Assembly (NCBI GenBank): GCA_023091735.1
Contig: JALKBU010000369.1
Location: forward strand, 1-44,563
DNA: 44,563 bases
Direction of reading: 5' to 3'
Origin: Trichomonas tenax
Lineage: Eukaryota; Parabasalia; Trichomonadida; Trichomonadidae
In this document: positions 1 through 8,179 of the stretch, in pieces
Layout of the letters: the number at the start of each line of letters is the position of its first letter
Numbering within the stretch: the first letter of the stretch is position 1
Notes under the pieces: model-generated
Told to the model about the DNA's origin: nothing
What the model saw: only the letters and a program-made list of their open reading frames with translations
Databases searched by the model: none
Translations under genes and position numbers: made by a program

Positions 1-224
1 ATTTTAATAAACTTTGACTGAGATATTAAAAATTTATTGTTTGGATTTATATTAATAACGGTGTCACTTAATCCTTTAAAGAAAACGCTATCAACAAAAA
101 TATTTCCTTTCGAACTTTCTTTAATGTTTCCTGCGCTTCTGTATGTTTTCGATGGTTCTGAATTGGGATAAAACTGCTCCCAGACTACGAGGTGCAGACT
201 CAAACTCCAACATAAGATAAACAT
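1..224 (-). CDS. 5' part of a probable secreted/surface protein, cut by the window edge
   Basis: An open frame runs from an ATG at 224 leftwards off the window without a stop (74 codons). The first 15 or so residues (MFILCWSLSLHLVVW) are hydrophobic and look like a signal peptide. They are followed by a polar stretch and a segment beginning GNIFVDSVFFKGLSDT, whose alternation of short hydrophobic patches and Asn/Asp/Gly resembles parallel beta-helix surface proteins of trichomonads; that family link is an inference. The sense strand has an Inr-like TCACTTTT about 25 nt upstream of the ATG (antisense of 249-256). Another frame over the same bases is also open but has less sensible composition. 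The gene could be intact or a relic; only the part outside the window can decide. Confidence 0.5.
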   Translation of the reverse strand, partial: MFILCWSLSLHLVVWEQFYPNSEPSKTYRSAGNIKESSKGNIFVDSVFFKGLSDTVININPNNKFLISQSKFIK

Positions 225-1505
225 TCAAAAAAACTTTTTTTTTATCTAAAAGTGAATTACAATTAATCCACCGTTTTTGAACCAAAACTTCGGATTTTGG
301 TTTTATATCCGTCATAGATTATATTTCGCATGAAATTTGATAACAGTAGTTTATGGTTAATCGTTTTCTTTTAAAGAACAATATGCCACAAAAATTTCAT
401 TGATATTAGACCTTCGGAAGCTGAAAGGATATATAAAATGGCGTTTTAAAACCATTTGCTCTTATTTAATCTTAGATTGCTAAATATTGAAATATTATTA
501 TCATCGATTTGTCTTAAATGAACATGACTATTATTTATTCTATGTGATTTTAATGAGATTTCTAGGATATATTTTAAGTATTTAGATTAATTTGTTCGAA
601 TATGATCTGATTTAATGATAAAACGGTAATGTTAGACAATTAGTTCCTATTAGTTCATTTCTCATCAACTTGCTATGCATTTATTCGAATAGAAAATGTT
701 AATTGATAGCAGATTCGATCATTAGATGTTGATAGAAGATTCAATTGAAAATACTCGACATCTAATGATAGCAATTTTAAACAAAAAGAATGTTATATCC
801 TACAATTTGTGCATATCATAGTTCTAGTAGTTATTAAGACGAACAGCTATTCTGTGACCTTCAAAATTGAAACATTTTTATTGTTAATTTTTATATTTAA
901 ATCTTCTGGTAGGGCTTTGCGAAAATACAGGAACAATGGCAATATAATCAAAATAACATTCATATCAATATCAAAATAAAACAAATGTTATTAATAAGAT
1001 GGCAATATAACAACTTCCAAAAATCACAAATCTCTATTTCAAGATGTATTTTATTCATTATTTCATTTGAATAACAAGTCTTGCAAGCTTGGGATTCTAG
1101 CTTTCGAAAAATAACCTTTGCTTTGATTCTAATATAAGCAAAATAGCTTGAGAACTTTTCTCTTTTTCAACAAAAAAATAATTATTAAAAAACTTTTCCA
1201 TAGATAATAAAAAACGTTTTTATTCGATCCAATCAACTTTATTTGATCCTCCACTCTATCAAAAATATAGCTTTATCTGTTTTAAGTAATTGGTCTATAT
1301 TTGGAGGGAAAAATTTTATTTGAGGCTTTCCGATACATTTTATGAAAAAATCTAGAAAGGTTATTTTGATCAAATTCTAGAATTGTTTTCAATATCCAAT
1401 AATATTGCGATTTGCATGATGTTAAGGTTTTCCAAATTTTGCTGGCAGTCTGACTTTATTTTGAGTGCAAAACACCTTTGAATTCAAACATTTCATAATT
1501 CAAGA
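225..1505. other. AT-rich intergenic region with a hairpin and a possible coding remnant
   Basis: No gene is supported here. The stretch is very AT-rich with stops in all frames. A 15-bp inverted repeat lies at 718-769. On the minus strand around 1230-1345 a frame of about 36 codons (containing KCIGKPQIKFFPPNIDQ) has a protein-like composition and is flanked by stops. It may be the residue of a dead gene, but I recognise no family. Confidence 0.5.
718..769. repeat. 15-bp inverted repeat (hairpin)
   Basis: The arms 718-732 (ATCATTAGATGTTGA) and 755-769 (TCGACATCTAATGAT) are reverse complements with one mismatch and a 22-nt spacer. The left side also carries the near-duplicate GATAGCAGATTC / GATAGAAGATTC. 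The function is unknown. Confidence 0.7.
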
Positions 1506-1509
1506 ATGT

Positions 1510-1516
1510 TCACTAT
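1510..1516 (+). promoter_or_regulatory. Inr-like element TCACTAT
   Basis: TCACTAT matches the trichomonad initiator TCA(+1)Y(T/A)(T/A). It would start transcription near 1512, about 70 nt before the ATG chosen for the next gene, which is long for a trichomonad 5' leader. The ATG at 1506 would then be upstream of the start and not translated. That ATG opens a 50-codon frame ending at 1658 in a different frame from the gene. Confidence 0.4.
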
Positions 1517-1581
1517 CTTGTTTAACGCTGCTGCTTCAAAGCTGAAGCATCACAGACCAGTTATTGCATTCCCACTTGATA

Positions 1582-2205
1582 ATGCAACAAACATCACACA
1601 TCACACATCACTTCAAGCCATGCAACTCTACAGAACTCGCAAAGTTCGTTCCAGATAACGAAACAGAGCGCAAGTTCCACAGAGGATTTAAGTTTGATGA
1701 AGAGCAAAGAGTTCCACGCCATTTCAAAAGATTTGAGAGACACCCAAGATTCCAGGAAGAGGAAGAAAGCACAAACAAGGAAATTGCTGAAGCAATGAAA
1801 CAAGCCTTCAAGAAGTTCGATAAACAGGAAGAGCAAGAAGACTGCGAAGAGGAAGAAACAACAACAGAGAAGAAGCAGACAAAGAAGTTTGCTATAAAGC
1901 AGAGAAAGGATAGACAGCAGAGGCAGTCTCGCCATCAGCAGAAGGAAGAATCTGATGAAGAATACGAGCAGGAGGAAGTTTCTGAGAAGAAGCAGCGCCG
2001 CCCGAAGGAAAAGAGACAATCCTGCAGACGCCAGAAGCAGTTCTCTGAGAGAAGAGAAAGACCACAAAGACGCCAGCAGAGAGAGTTCCGTGAAGCAAAG
2101 CACTTCGAGCATTTCCGCCCAATGGAACACTTCCGTGCTCTTCAGCGTTTCCACGGCCATCAGTTCCGCCATGAAGAGCCAAGAAGGTTCGAGAGAGAAT
2201 TTTAA
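1582..2205 (+). CDS. Charged low-complexity protein (Glu/Lys/Arg/Gln-rich), function unknown
   Basis: This 207-residue protein starts at the first in-frame ATG (MQQTSHITHHF). The composition is extreme. Residues about 55-150 are runs of E, K, Q and R (EEEE, EEETTTEKKQTKK, EKKQRRPKEKRQ). The last 60 residues are rich in Arg, Phe and His (HFEHFRP, HFRALQRFHGHQFRH). No signal peptide, membrane segment or known domain is visible. Codon use is strongly biased (AAG, GAG, TTC, CGC, CAG), like the well-expressed genes at the other end of the window, so I take the frame as real. The stop is TAAA, the trichomonad pattern in which the polyadenylation tetranucleotide overlaps the stop. It could be a nucleic-acid- or cytoskeleton-associated basic/acidic protein; this is not recognised. 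The antisense frame of 192 codons over the same bases is a composition shadow. Confidence 0.65.
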   Translation: MQQTSHITHHFKPCNSTELAKFVPDNETERKFHRGFKFDEEQRVPRHFKRFERHPRFQEEEESTNKEIAEAMKQAFKKFDKQEEQEDCEEEETTTEKKQTKKFAIKQRKDRQQRQSRHQQKEESDEEYEQEEVSEKKQRRPKEKRQSCRRQKQFSERRERPQRRQQREFREAKHFEHFRPMEHFRALQRFHGHQFRHEEPRRFEREF

Positions 2206-2528
2206 ATATCTTTAAACATTTTTTGATTTTAGCTATCTCTAGTTGATGTTAGATACATTTAATTCATTGTGATTCTGAAAAGACAATCGATTTCAATATT
2301 CACATCAAGATTTATGTTTAAAAGAAAATAATAATTAACATCATCATACATGAGTTCAATCAAGATATGTGGCAATTAGAAAACTTCAATTGATGATAAT
2401 TCTAATAAATATTTAAATATTTTGCTATAGACGATTGCAATTTGTTACATAGTTTGCCAAGGTTAGGAAAGAAGTAATTTTGAAGATGCTTTAAAATACA
2501 TTAACAAAAATAAAATTCAAAAATCAAA
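2206..2528. other. Intergenic spacer
   Basis: A convergent spacer between a plus-strand and a minus-strand gene. It is AT-rich with no open frame of note, and I see nothing else in it. Confidence 0.6.
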
Positions 2529-3218
2529 TTACTTGCAGAAGATATAAACATGATGTGTCTTGCCTGGGAAATCCTTATTTTCGATACTTATTGACTGCAA
2601 GAATGTAAAATACTTCTGAGCAATGTCAATAAAGTCATTTCTTTGTTCTGGAGTTCCAAATGATACACACATGTATTTCTTTGTTGGAATAAGTACATTT
2701 ACAATCTGTTGCACTGTCTTTTGAATGTTTTCAGCAGGATTTTCCATGCAATATAATGCGTCAATTGTTCCTTTGTCGATAACCATGTCAAATTCATTCT
2801 CAGAGAATGATAATTCCCTGCAATCCATCGCATACCATGACAATCGTTGATCATTATATCGGTTTCTCATTTGATCAATGACAGTCTCAGAAATATCAAT
2901 GCTAACGACAGAACCAATGCCACTGTTTAACATATCCGCGCTCATTGGCGAATTTCCGCAGCCCAAATTTAGGCATTTTTTAATTGGTAGCGAAAGATGA
3001 TCTTTTATCGCTGGATATATAGAATCCCATGACAAGAACCACTCATATTCCTCGTCTTTCTCTTTATATCGATCTTCCCAGTATTTTGTTTGTCCATAAT
3101 TATTTTCACCGAAAAGAACTTGAAAGAGACTCTTAATAATCGACTCAGGAGTCACTCGCGGCCTCGTGTCTTCGTCTGCGAGAAGCTCTTTTGGATCGTT
3201 GTCACTGTATTCAGACAT
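2529..3218 (-). CDS. Class I SAM-dependent methyltransferase, EEF1AKMT4/METTL13-like
   Basis: This 229-residue protein probably methylates a lysine or the N-terminus of elongation factor 1A in the cytosol; the specificity is inferred from the family. The signature order is clear: a YGQTKYWEDRY box at about 42-52 (family YxxxxYWDxRY), SAM motif I LNLGCGNSPMSA at about 84-95, the acidic end of beta-2 (VVSIDIS) at about 105-111, then MDCREL and DMVIDKGTIDAL at about 131-156, the family's hallmark post-I/motif II region. The length fits the single-domain EEF1AKMT4 type rather than the double-domain METTL13 type. The ATG at 3218 is preceded by TTCATAA, a weak Inr-like context. It sits tail to tail with the charged protein on its left. 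Family assignment is firm; substrate is not. Confidence 0.8.
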   Translation of the reverse strand: MSEYSDNDPKELLADEDTRPRVTPESIIKSLFQVLFGENNYGQTKYWEDRYKEKDEEYEWFLSWDSIYPAIKDHLSLPIKKCLNLGCGNSPMSADMLNSGIGSVVSIDISETVIDQMRNRYNDQRLSWYAMDCRELSFSENEFDMVIDKGTIDALYCMENPAENIQKTVQQIVNVLIPTKKYMCVSFGTPEQRNDFIDIAQKYFTFLQSISIENKDFPGKTHHVYIFCK

Positions 3219-3840
3219 TTATGAATTTTATCGGAAATTTTGCGATTTTTGATAAATTTGGCTGTACAATCCATTATTAATACTAAAATTTCAATTTACA
3301 ATGATTCGAATAAGGTTCTAAAATTTTTAATGTAAACATATTTAAATCTATATTCTGCAATCACCTTATTATATCAAATCAAATTTTGCTTCAAAAATCA
3401 ATATATTCCATGTGAATTAAAATTTCGGCATTTTTGATTATTGTCTTGGAGTATTTATATTTATAGGCTGAGATCACATTAACGAGAATTGCAAAGCCCT
3501 AAATTTATATTCTTTAAAAACAAACATAACACAATTCAATAAAACGTTTTGACTTTCTAATTTATAAAAATCAATAAAAATAATACACAAAGCATATAAT
3601 TTTATGGGGCATCATGGTAAATTATTCCTGCATCCATAAAGAGAATAATTAAAATATTTTAAGATATTACTGAAAGTAGTTCCTTAACATCTTGGCTAAT
3701 TCTTATTTACAACTCTTGTTCGAATGGTGCATACACATATTAAGTTTGAAAAGACTCATCGAAAATAATGATAATAAAAAAAAATATGAGTTGTTAACAT
3801 AGGATCAAGTCAATATTATTGTGGTGCTGTCTATGATAAG
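3219..3840. other. Intergenic spacer
   Basis: An AT-rich region between two minus-strand genes. The sense strand about 20 nt upstream of the methyltransferase ATG carries AAAAATCGCA, a distant form of the AAAAAGTGAC element seen at other starts. I see no gene. Confidence 0.55.
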
Positions 3841-4422
3841 TTATGAACAGCAATTTTTCTTCTCTTTTGTTGCTGTCAAATCAACATCACTTGAACGAGG
3901 CCCTGAATGGAGTTTTTCATAGGCAATTGACTTTATCTTTTCCAGGAGGTCATTGATGTTATAATCTGTTCTAGCACTACATTCAATAAACTCAGCATTA
4001 ATCATTTTAGCGTAATCTATTCCTTCTTGCTTTCTCACTTCACGTTCTGACTCTAAGTCTTGTTTATTACCGATCAAAATCAGCTTAGCAGTGCCAGCTA
4101 TCTCCCTTATATCTGATAAGAATTCATCTTCGAGAACATCTAGAGAATCATGATCATTAATTGCATAGACTACCAAAATAATGTCAGAATCTCTATAATA
4201 ATTAGCCCTTATGGATTTAAATACTTCCTGACCAGCTGTATCTTGAAGTTTCAGACAAAAAGACTGAGAATTGTATTGACATTCGATATAAGAAGCCATT
4301 GCTGCAACAGTTGAGATTTGCTGCGGATTAAAATCATCATCATTCAGTCTGTTGTTAATTGATGTTTTCCCACTACCACTTTTTCCAGCAAAAACAACAG
4401 AGATACATTTTACTTGCGACAT
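3841..4422 (-). CDS. Rab-like small GTPase
   Basis: This 193-residue Ras-superfamily GTPase probably acts in vesicle traffic as a membrane-anchored switch. All nucleotide motifs are present: G1 GKSGSGKT at 13-20, G3 DTAGQE at 61-66, G4 NKQD at 119-122 and G5 ECSA at 147-150. The C-terminus is KKNCCS, a double-cysteine site for Rab geranylgeranylation. Switch I is unusual: around T38 it reads STVAAMASYIEC where typical Rabs have TIGxxF. So effector binding may differ, and it could belong to one of the many divergent trichomonad Rab branches. A GTG in frame lies five codons upstream, but the ATG (MSQVKC) is the normal eukaryotic start. The ATG follows an AAAAAGTGAC element by 10 nt. Confidence 0.88.
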   Translation of the reverse strand: MSQVKCISVVFAGKSGSGKTSINNRLNDDDFNPQQISTVAAMASYIECQYNSQSFCLKLQDTAGQEVFKSIRANYYRDSDIILVVYAINDHDSLDVLEDEFLSDIREIAGTAKLILIGNKQDLESEREVRKQEGIDYAKMINAEFIECSARTDYNINDLLEKIKSIAYEKLHSGPRSSDVDLTATKEKKNCCS

Positions 4423-4432
4423 TTTGGAAAAC

Positions 4433-4442
4433 GTCACTTTTT
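4433..4442 (-). promoter_or_regulatory. AAAAAGTGAC core-promoter-like element of the Rab gene
   Basis: Read in the direction of the Rab gene the sequence is AAAAAGTGAC, ending 10 nt before the ATG. The identical 10-mer stands 10 nt before the hydrolase ATG and 8 nt before the Furry ATG. On the opposite strand it reads GTCACTTTTT, which contains the trichomonad Inr. Confidence 0.5.
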
Positions 4443-4565
4443 ATCAAAAAATATCCATCAAATGGACGTCGGACAATTACCATAAACGAATGGGAATTTG
4501 AAATAAAGCTAATTCAAGAATATACTAGGAGCTGCAGCAATTATGTGTCTAAAGTTCGAGTAGTC

Positions 4566-4676
4566 TTATAATTCCAGCACTTTTGCTGCAAGAACATTTT
4601 TTGGTTCTCCTGCCTTTAAAAATTGTGAGCCAAGCATTAACTGAATTGGTGCTGTTATTCTATCCAGTGAATTCAT
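4566..4676 (-). other. Short ORF or gene remnant (36 codons)
   Basis: The frame begins MNSLDRITAPIQLMLGSQFL and ends at a TAA at 4566-4568. After the stop the same frame stays protein-like for another 18 codons (contains SNFRHIIAAAPS) before TAG, so this may be the remains of a larger gene. The ATG context TTCAATAAATG resembles the methyltransferase start TTCATAAATG. No family is recognised. Confidence 0.25.
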
Positions 4677-5316
4677 TTATTGAAATCAATTTTAGCAGTT
4701 AATATTAATCAATTGGATTTATATATTTGTATTTTTGTTTATAGTAATGAGACAAAACGATCATATCTGCGATTAAAATAATAATAATCAGATGAAAAGG
4801 TGATCAATCAATTGATAAGTCATTTAGTACTAAATGAATATAAAATTCAATTCAAGATATTTAATAAATCAAATTTGAAATTTCAAAACTTTTTTTCAAA
4901 TTTGCAGGAGTTGACAAGGAATTCTATGTAAATATTTAACAGCTCTATAAGTCTGACAATACATCAATGCTGTCCAATGAAAACAGTCAATGGCGTGGAA
5001 TTGGTCTCCGCAAAATTGCAATTGTTGAGATTAATTCTCGATATCAATCACACACATCAGTTTCATTCTTTGAGCATTATAATGAAAAACAATTGGTTCC
5101 GCACTAAGACTTTTTTCCCATTTTATATATGGAACATACGATTATTTTCAATTCAAAACTTATAGCTATAAAAGAGAAATGCAGTTTTTGAACATTTTTG
5201 TAATTTAGTTTATTTTTTATATCATTTATTGAGTGAATTCACAGATGAAAGCACAATTTTGACATCTGCATATGTATTTTGAGGTCTCTGGATATCTCTA
5301 AATATCTCTGGATGTA

Positions 5317-5347
5317 TCAATATGACTCTAGAGTCAATATGTATTGA
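5317..5347. repeat. Imperfect inverted repeat with perfect 12-bp palindromic core
   Basis: The core GACTCTAGAGTC (5324-5335) is a perfect palindrome, flanked by TCAATA (5317-5322) and TATTGA (5342-5347). The right side carries a few extra bases. It is probably incidental in AT-rich DNA. Confidence 0.5.
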
Positions 5348-5805
5348 TTATTAATTATTGAGAGTATCATTTGAATGAATATTCCCTTTATTATTGTAGA
5401 TTTGTTAGTCTAACATAATCATGTAATCATAAATTCAAAGCATCAATCATGGATACATATTTTTGAAGAGTTTATTTTGAATTGTGCTTGAAAAATAGTA
5501 TTTTGTTGTGAGACTTGATTTTCACTCTGTTGATGATTTTGACTATTGTGTATTCAAGAGGGAATTATGCTTTGCGGTTATGTGTTGAGATGTGTGGTAA
5601 AAGAACTGTGAATGGAGAATAAAGATTGTGAGTGATTGTGGAATTTCCAAATGCAGATTTGATGTATCATTATAATACTTCGCCAAATTTTGGAAGCAAA
5701 TGCTGTTTTTTGTTTGTGTAGTTCGACACCTCTTATGGAGCTCAAAAATATAAACTTTCAAATGAAGCATGTCTTTTCTCAAATCTTCTGGGTTTCCCCA
5801 CTTTT

Positions 5806-6144
5806 CTACACAATTAAAACATCATTAATATTATTAGATCTTAATACAAAAGTAGCTTCACCTCCTGTGCATGATTGCAGGGAATCAGCATGGAAATTTG
5901 TTCCACCTCCATAAATTCCGGGCGTCAAAACTCCATATGAATATGTACCTTTTGCTCCAACATACACATATAGAGTACTTTGGCTCCTTGATTCATATAT
6001 TATTTCACTATATGAACCTCGGCCATTTAAATTTGAATCAATATATCCACCCTGGGCTCCCCAAAGGCGGATTTTATAGTATCCCTTAACAATTTGTACT
6101 GGTGCAAGGGTTCCACTGTACGAATAATTAAACAGCCATTCATA
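5806..6144 (-). pseudogene. Relic of a glycine-rich (ALK-like Gly_rich) surface-protein domain
   Basis: A minus-strand frame of 112 codons is open between stops at 6145-6147 (TAG) and 5806-5808 (TAG), with no start codon. It contains the hallmark of the glycine-rich domain found in many trichomonad surface proteins: WLFNYSYSGTLAPVQIVKGYY, shortened here to its key parts FNYS-SGT and VKGYYKIRLWGAQGG, then GRGSYSEI, LYVYVGAKG, IYGGGTNF and CTGGEATFVLR. The expected glycine-rich continuation after NDVLIV is replaced by a stop and unrelated sequence. The upstream LRR or signal-peptide part is missing. It is therefore a fragment of a dead gene, not an expressed protein. No intact copy is nearby. 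Confidence 0.65.
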
Positions 6145-6626
6145 CTAATTGCATTAAAATTCAATGAATGTAGAGAATAAATAAAGGTTAAAGTTCTACC
6201 CACTAAGGTTAATTTTATTTTTAAGGTTATTGACCAAAATCCAAACATCATTGGATTTAATGATAACATTAAATTTAGCCAAATTGCATTCAATGACAAT
6301 TAGCAAATGAGAGTTTATTGGAATATAAACTATAATTATCATAATAAACCAAAAATGATCAATTGGAATTGTTTTGAAGGTATTCAAAGATAAACTTGCA
6401 TTCAAATGTTTTATTTATGAACATTGCCTGCATGTTCCTATATGTTACATATAATAATCTGTCTTGTAAGAATTGGAAAATTTCAATCTTTTGTCAACAG
6501 ATTCTTAAAATTAAGATTCTTTAATAATGATCAAAATAGAAACAATAAGTAATATAGCTAGTGTATAACAATGCTTACGAAAATCAACAAACAGTATTCA
6601 AGCATTATAACAAAATACAAAAATTG
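6145..6626. other. Spacer with TAAGGTTA repeats
   Basis: An AT-rich stretch upstream of the hydrolase. It holds two exact TAAGGTTA copies (6204-6211 and 6222-6229) and a third AAAGGTTA (6183-6190). Minus-strand frames of 69-90 codons overlap here but have no recognisable content. Confidence 0.5.
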
Positions 6627-6652
6627 TCATTATCGACTATATAAAAAGTGAC
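6627..6652 (+). promoter_or_regulatory. Probable core promoter of the hydrolase gene
   Basis: A canonical Inr match TCATTAT lies at 6627-6633. The AAAAAGTGAC element is at 6643-6652, exactly 10 nt before the ATG at 6663. If transcription starts at the Inr the leader is about 34 nt; if at the second element, about 12 nt. Confidence 0.5.
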
Positions 6653-6662
6653 ATTAAGATTA

Positions 6663-7742
6663 ATGATTTATGTCGTTTTTGTGTATCTTTTAATATGTAT
6701 TTTTCCAATATCGATTACCTTGGCTTTGATTATTCGAGGATTTATGCAGTTATCCATTTATACCGATTATAAGAAGGGAATGGAAATATTTGATGAAAGA
6801 TCTGTTTATTTGTGCAATGTAAAACAAACAATATACATTGAAGGCAAAAATAACTCGAATCCCATTATGATAATGCTTCATGGAGGACCAATGATGCCAT
6901 TTGTTTATGGAAGTGCCTATCGTGGACTTTATAAAGATCTTCGTGATGAGTATACGCTAGTGTGGTGGGATGAATACGGTGTTGGTAAAAATTACGTTCA
7001 ATATTCGAAATTAGATAATTTCAATGTTGAAAAATGGATTGATATGACTGTTGAATTAGCAAAATACATTAGCAAAGAATTTCCTACATCAAAAATTATT
7101 CTCAATGGATATTCCTTTGGAACATATTTATCCACAAAGGCTTTAGTTAATTTAACATCAAATTCTAATATTTCCATGTCTGGATTGATAAACATGGGAC
7201 CGATTTTGGATATGATGCAAGCTTCAAGAAATTATAGAGAAGCACTTGAGAATAAAACTTCGCATAAAGAAAAGCTCAAAATGGATGAATTAAACAAATC
7301 TAGAAGATACAATGACCTTCAAAATTATCTTGAATCACTTGCTTCGGAGAAATTAAATTGTCAGGTTTATCATTCAACTTACTCAGAAAACAGTATGTAT
7401 AGATCATGGCTTTACAGGTTATTTGCTTCCCCTGATTACAGTCTTGGAGATGTTTTTAATTTCTTTAAAGTTCTTCTTACAAAAGATAATCATTATAGAT
7501 TAATTTGGTCCTCTTTTATGGATATCAAAATGTATGAAGATTATAAATCTGTAAATGTTCCAACACTCTTCATTCAAGGCTCTGAAGAATTGTATGTTTT
7601 TAAAAGTGAAATCGATGCAATTTTTAATGATAAAAGAAACCATGAATATCATGTTATCAACAATTCGGCGCATTTACCAACAACCAGCGGCTGGAATCAA
7701 ATTACAAAGCACATGATTGAATTTAAGAAAATCATTAACTAA
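6663..7742 (+). CDS. Membrane-anchored alpha/beta hydrolase, proline iminopeptidase-like
   Basis: This 359-residue protein is probably a peptidase or esterase of the S33 type. The first 27 residues are hydrophobic (IYVVFVYLLICIFPISI), acting as a signal anchor that would place the enzyme in the secretory system or at the surface. The oxyanion box HGGP is at 73-76, a WWDEYGVGKN segment (family WDQRGxGxS) at about 101-110, and the nucleophile elbow GYSFG has Ser151. The base is His337 in NNSAHLP. The usual Asp before it is not obvious: the matching loop reads FIQGSEELY, so Glu may serve. I start at ATG 6663; the in-frame GTG five codons upstream overlaps the promoter element. The 3' end has a degenerate second copy downstream (7939-8091). 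Confidence 0.85.
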   Translation: MIYVVFVYLLICIFPISITLALIIRGFMQLSIYTDYKKGMEIFDERSVYLCNVKQTIYIEGKNNSNPIMIMLHGGPMMPFVYGSAYRGLYKDLRDEYTLVWWDEYGVGKNYVQYSKLDNFNVEKWIDMTVELAKYISKEFPTSKIILNGYSFGTYLSTKALVNLTSNSNISMSGLINMGPILDMMQASRNYREALENKTSHKEKLKMDELNKSRRYNDLQNYLESLASEKLNCQVYHSTYSENSMYRSWLYRLFASPDYSLGDVFNFFKVLLTKDNHYRLIWSSFMDIKMYEDYKSVNVPTLFIQGSEELYVFKSEIDAIFNDKRNHEYHVINNSAHLPTTSGWNQITKHMIEFKKIIN

Positions 7743-7938
7743 TTATTTATTATAACATAGCATTTAATTTTTGTTATGTTATGGTAGATATAGAACAGGA
7801 TCCAAGAAAATTTCAGAAACATATATGTAGTTACTCATGATGTAAAATTCTGTTTTGCACAGTTTAATTATATTGTGGTTGCAAAAGATATGAACAATTA
7901 ACATGTGCAACTTTGGCAATTTGTTCTATGAATGATGA

Positions 7939-8091
7939 TTCAATGTCTATGTCACCATAATAATAAATGATGATACTCTTGTTGTTTATCCTTCAAAATC
8001 AATAATTCATTTTGTGAAAGGAAGTACATTTGCTAATGGCTGGAACCAAATTACGAAGCATACGATTGAATTTAAGAAAATGGTTGTCTAA
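7939..8091 (+). pseudogene. Decayed 3' end of a second hydrolase-like gene
   Basis: A 51-codon open tail ends in TAA at 8089-8091. Its last part, GWNQITKHTIEFKKMVV, is nearly identical to the end of the intact hydrolase (GWNQITKHMIEFKKIIN), and the preceding bases also align loosely. Upstream of 7939 the frame hits TGA TGA and the similarity fades. This is what remains of a tandem duplication (or of a paralogue whose 5' part was lost). Confidence 0.65.
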
Positions 8092-8179
8092 TAATAACAA
8101 ATAGACTAATTTTTGTCACAGTTATCAAAAAAGCCAAAAAGAATATTTTTAAATATAAAGTTGAAAATCCAAAATTTTA

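Larger units (their letters stand above)
4443..5805. other. Long AT-rich intergenic region with possible coding remnants
   Basis: No intact gene is supported. Minus strand 4566-4676 holds a 36-codon frame with an ATG. Minus strand around 5225-5347 is open for about 42 codons (contains HPEIFRDIQRPQNTYADVK) and has a protein-like composition without a recognisable family. A perfect palindrome lies at 5324-5335. The minus-strand 79-codon frame at 5543-5782 continues beyond the glycine-rich relic but shows no homology that I can see. Confidence 0.45.

Noticed and set aside
1594..2172. 192-codon minus-strand frame opposite the charged protein
   Set aside because: It is Leu/Phe-rich only because it mirrors GAA/AAG/CAG-rich codons; no start context or family.
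5324..5335. Palindrome GACTCTAGAGTC as an operator
   Set aside because: It is single, far from any start and within AT-rich DNA where short palindromes are expected.
6648..6662. GTG start for the hydrolase (and likewise GTG/TTG starts for Rab, beta adaptin and the charged protein)
   Set aside because: Nuclear genes of eukaryotes start at ATG, and an in-frame ATG follows within 5-12 codons; the GTGs of the hydrolase and Rab are part of the promoter element.
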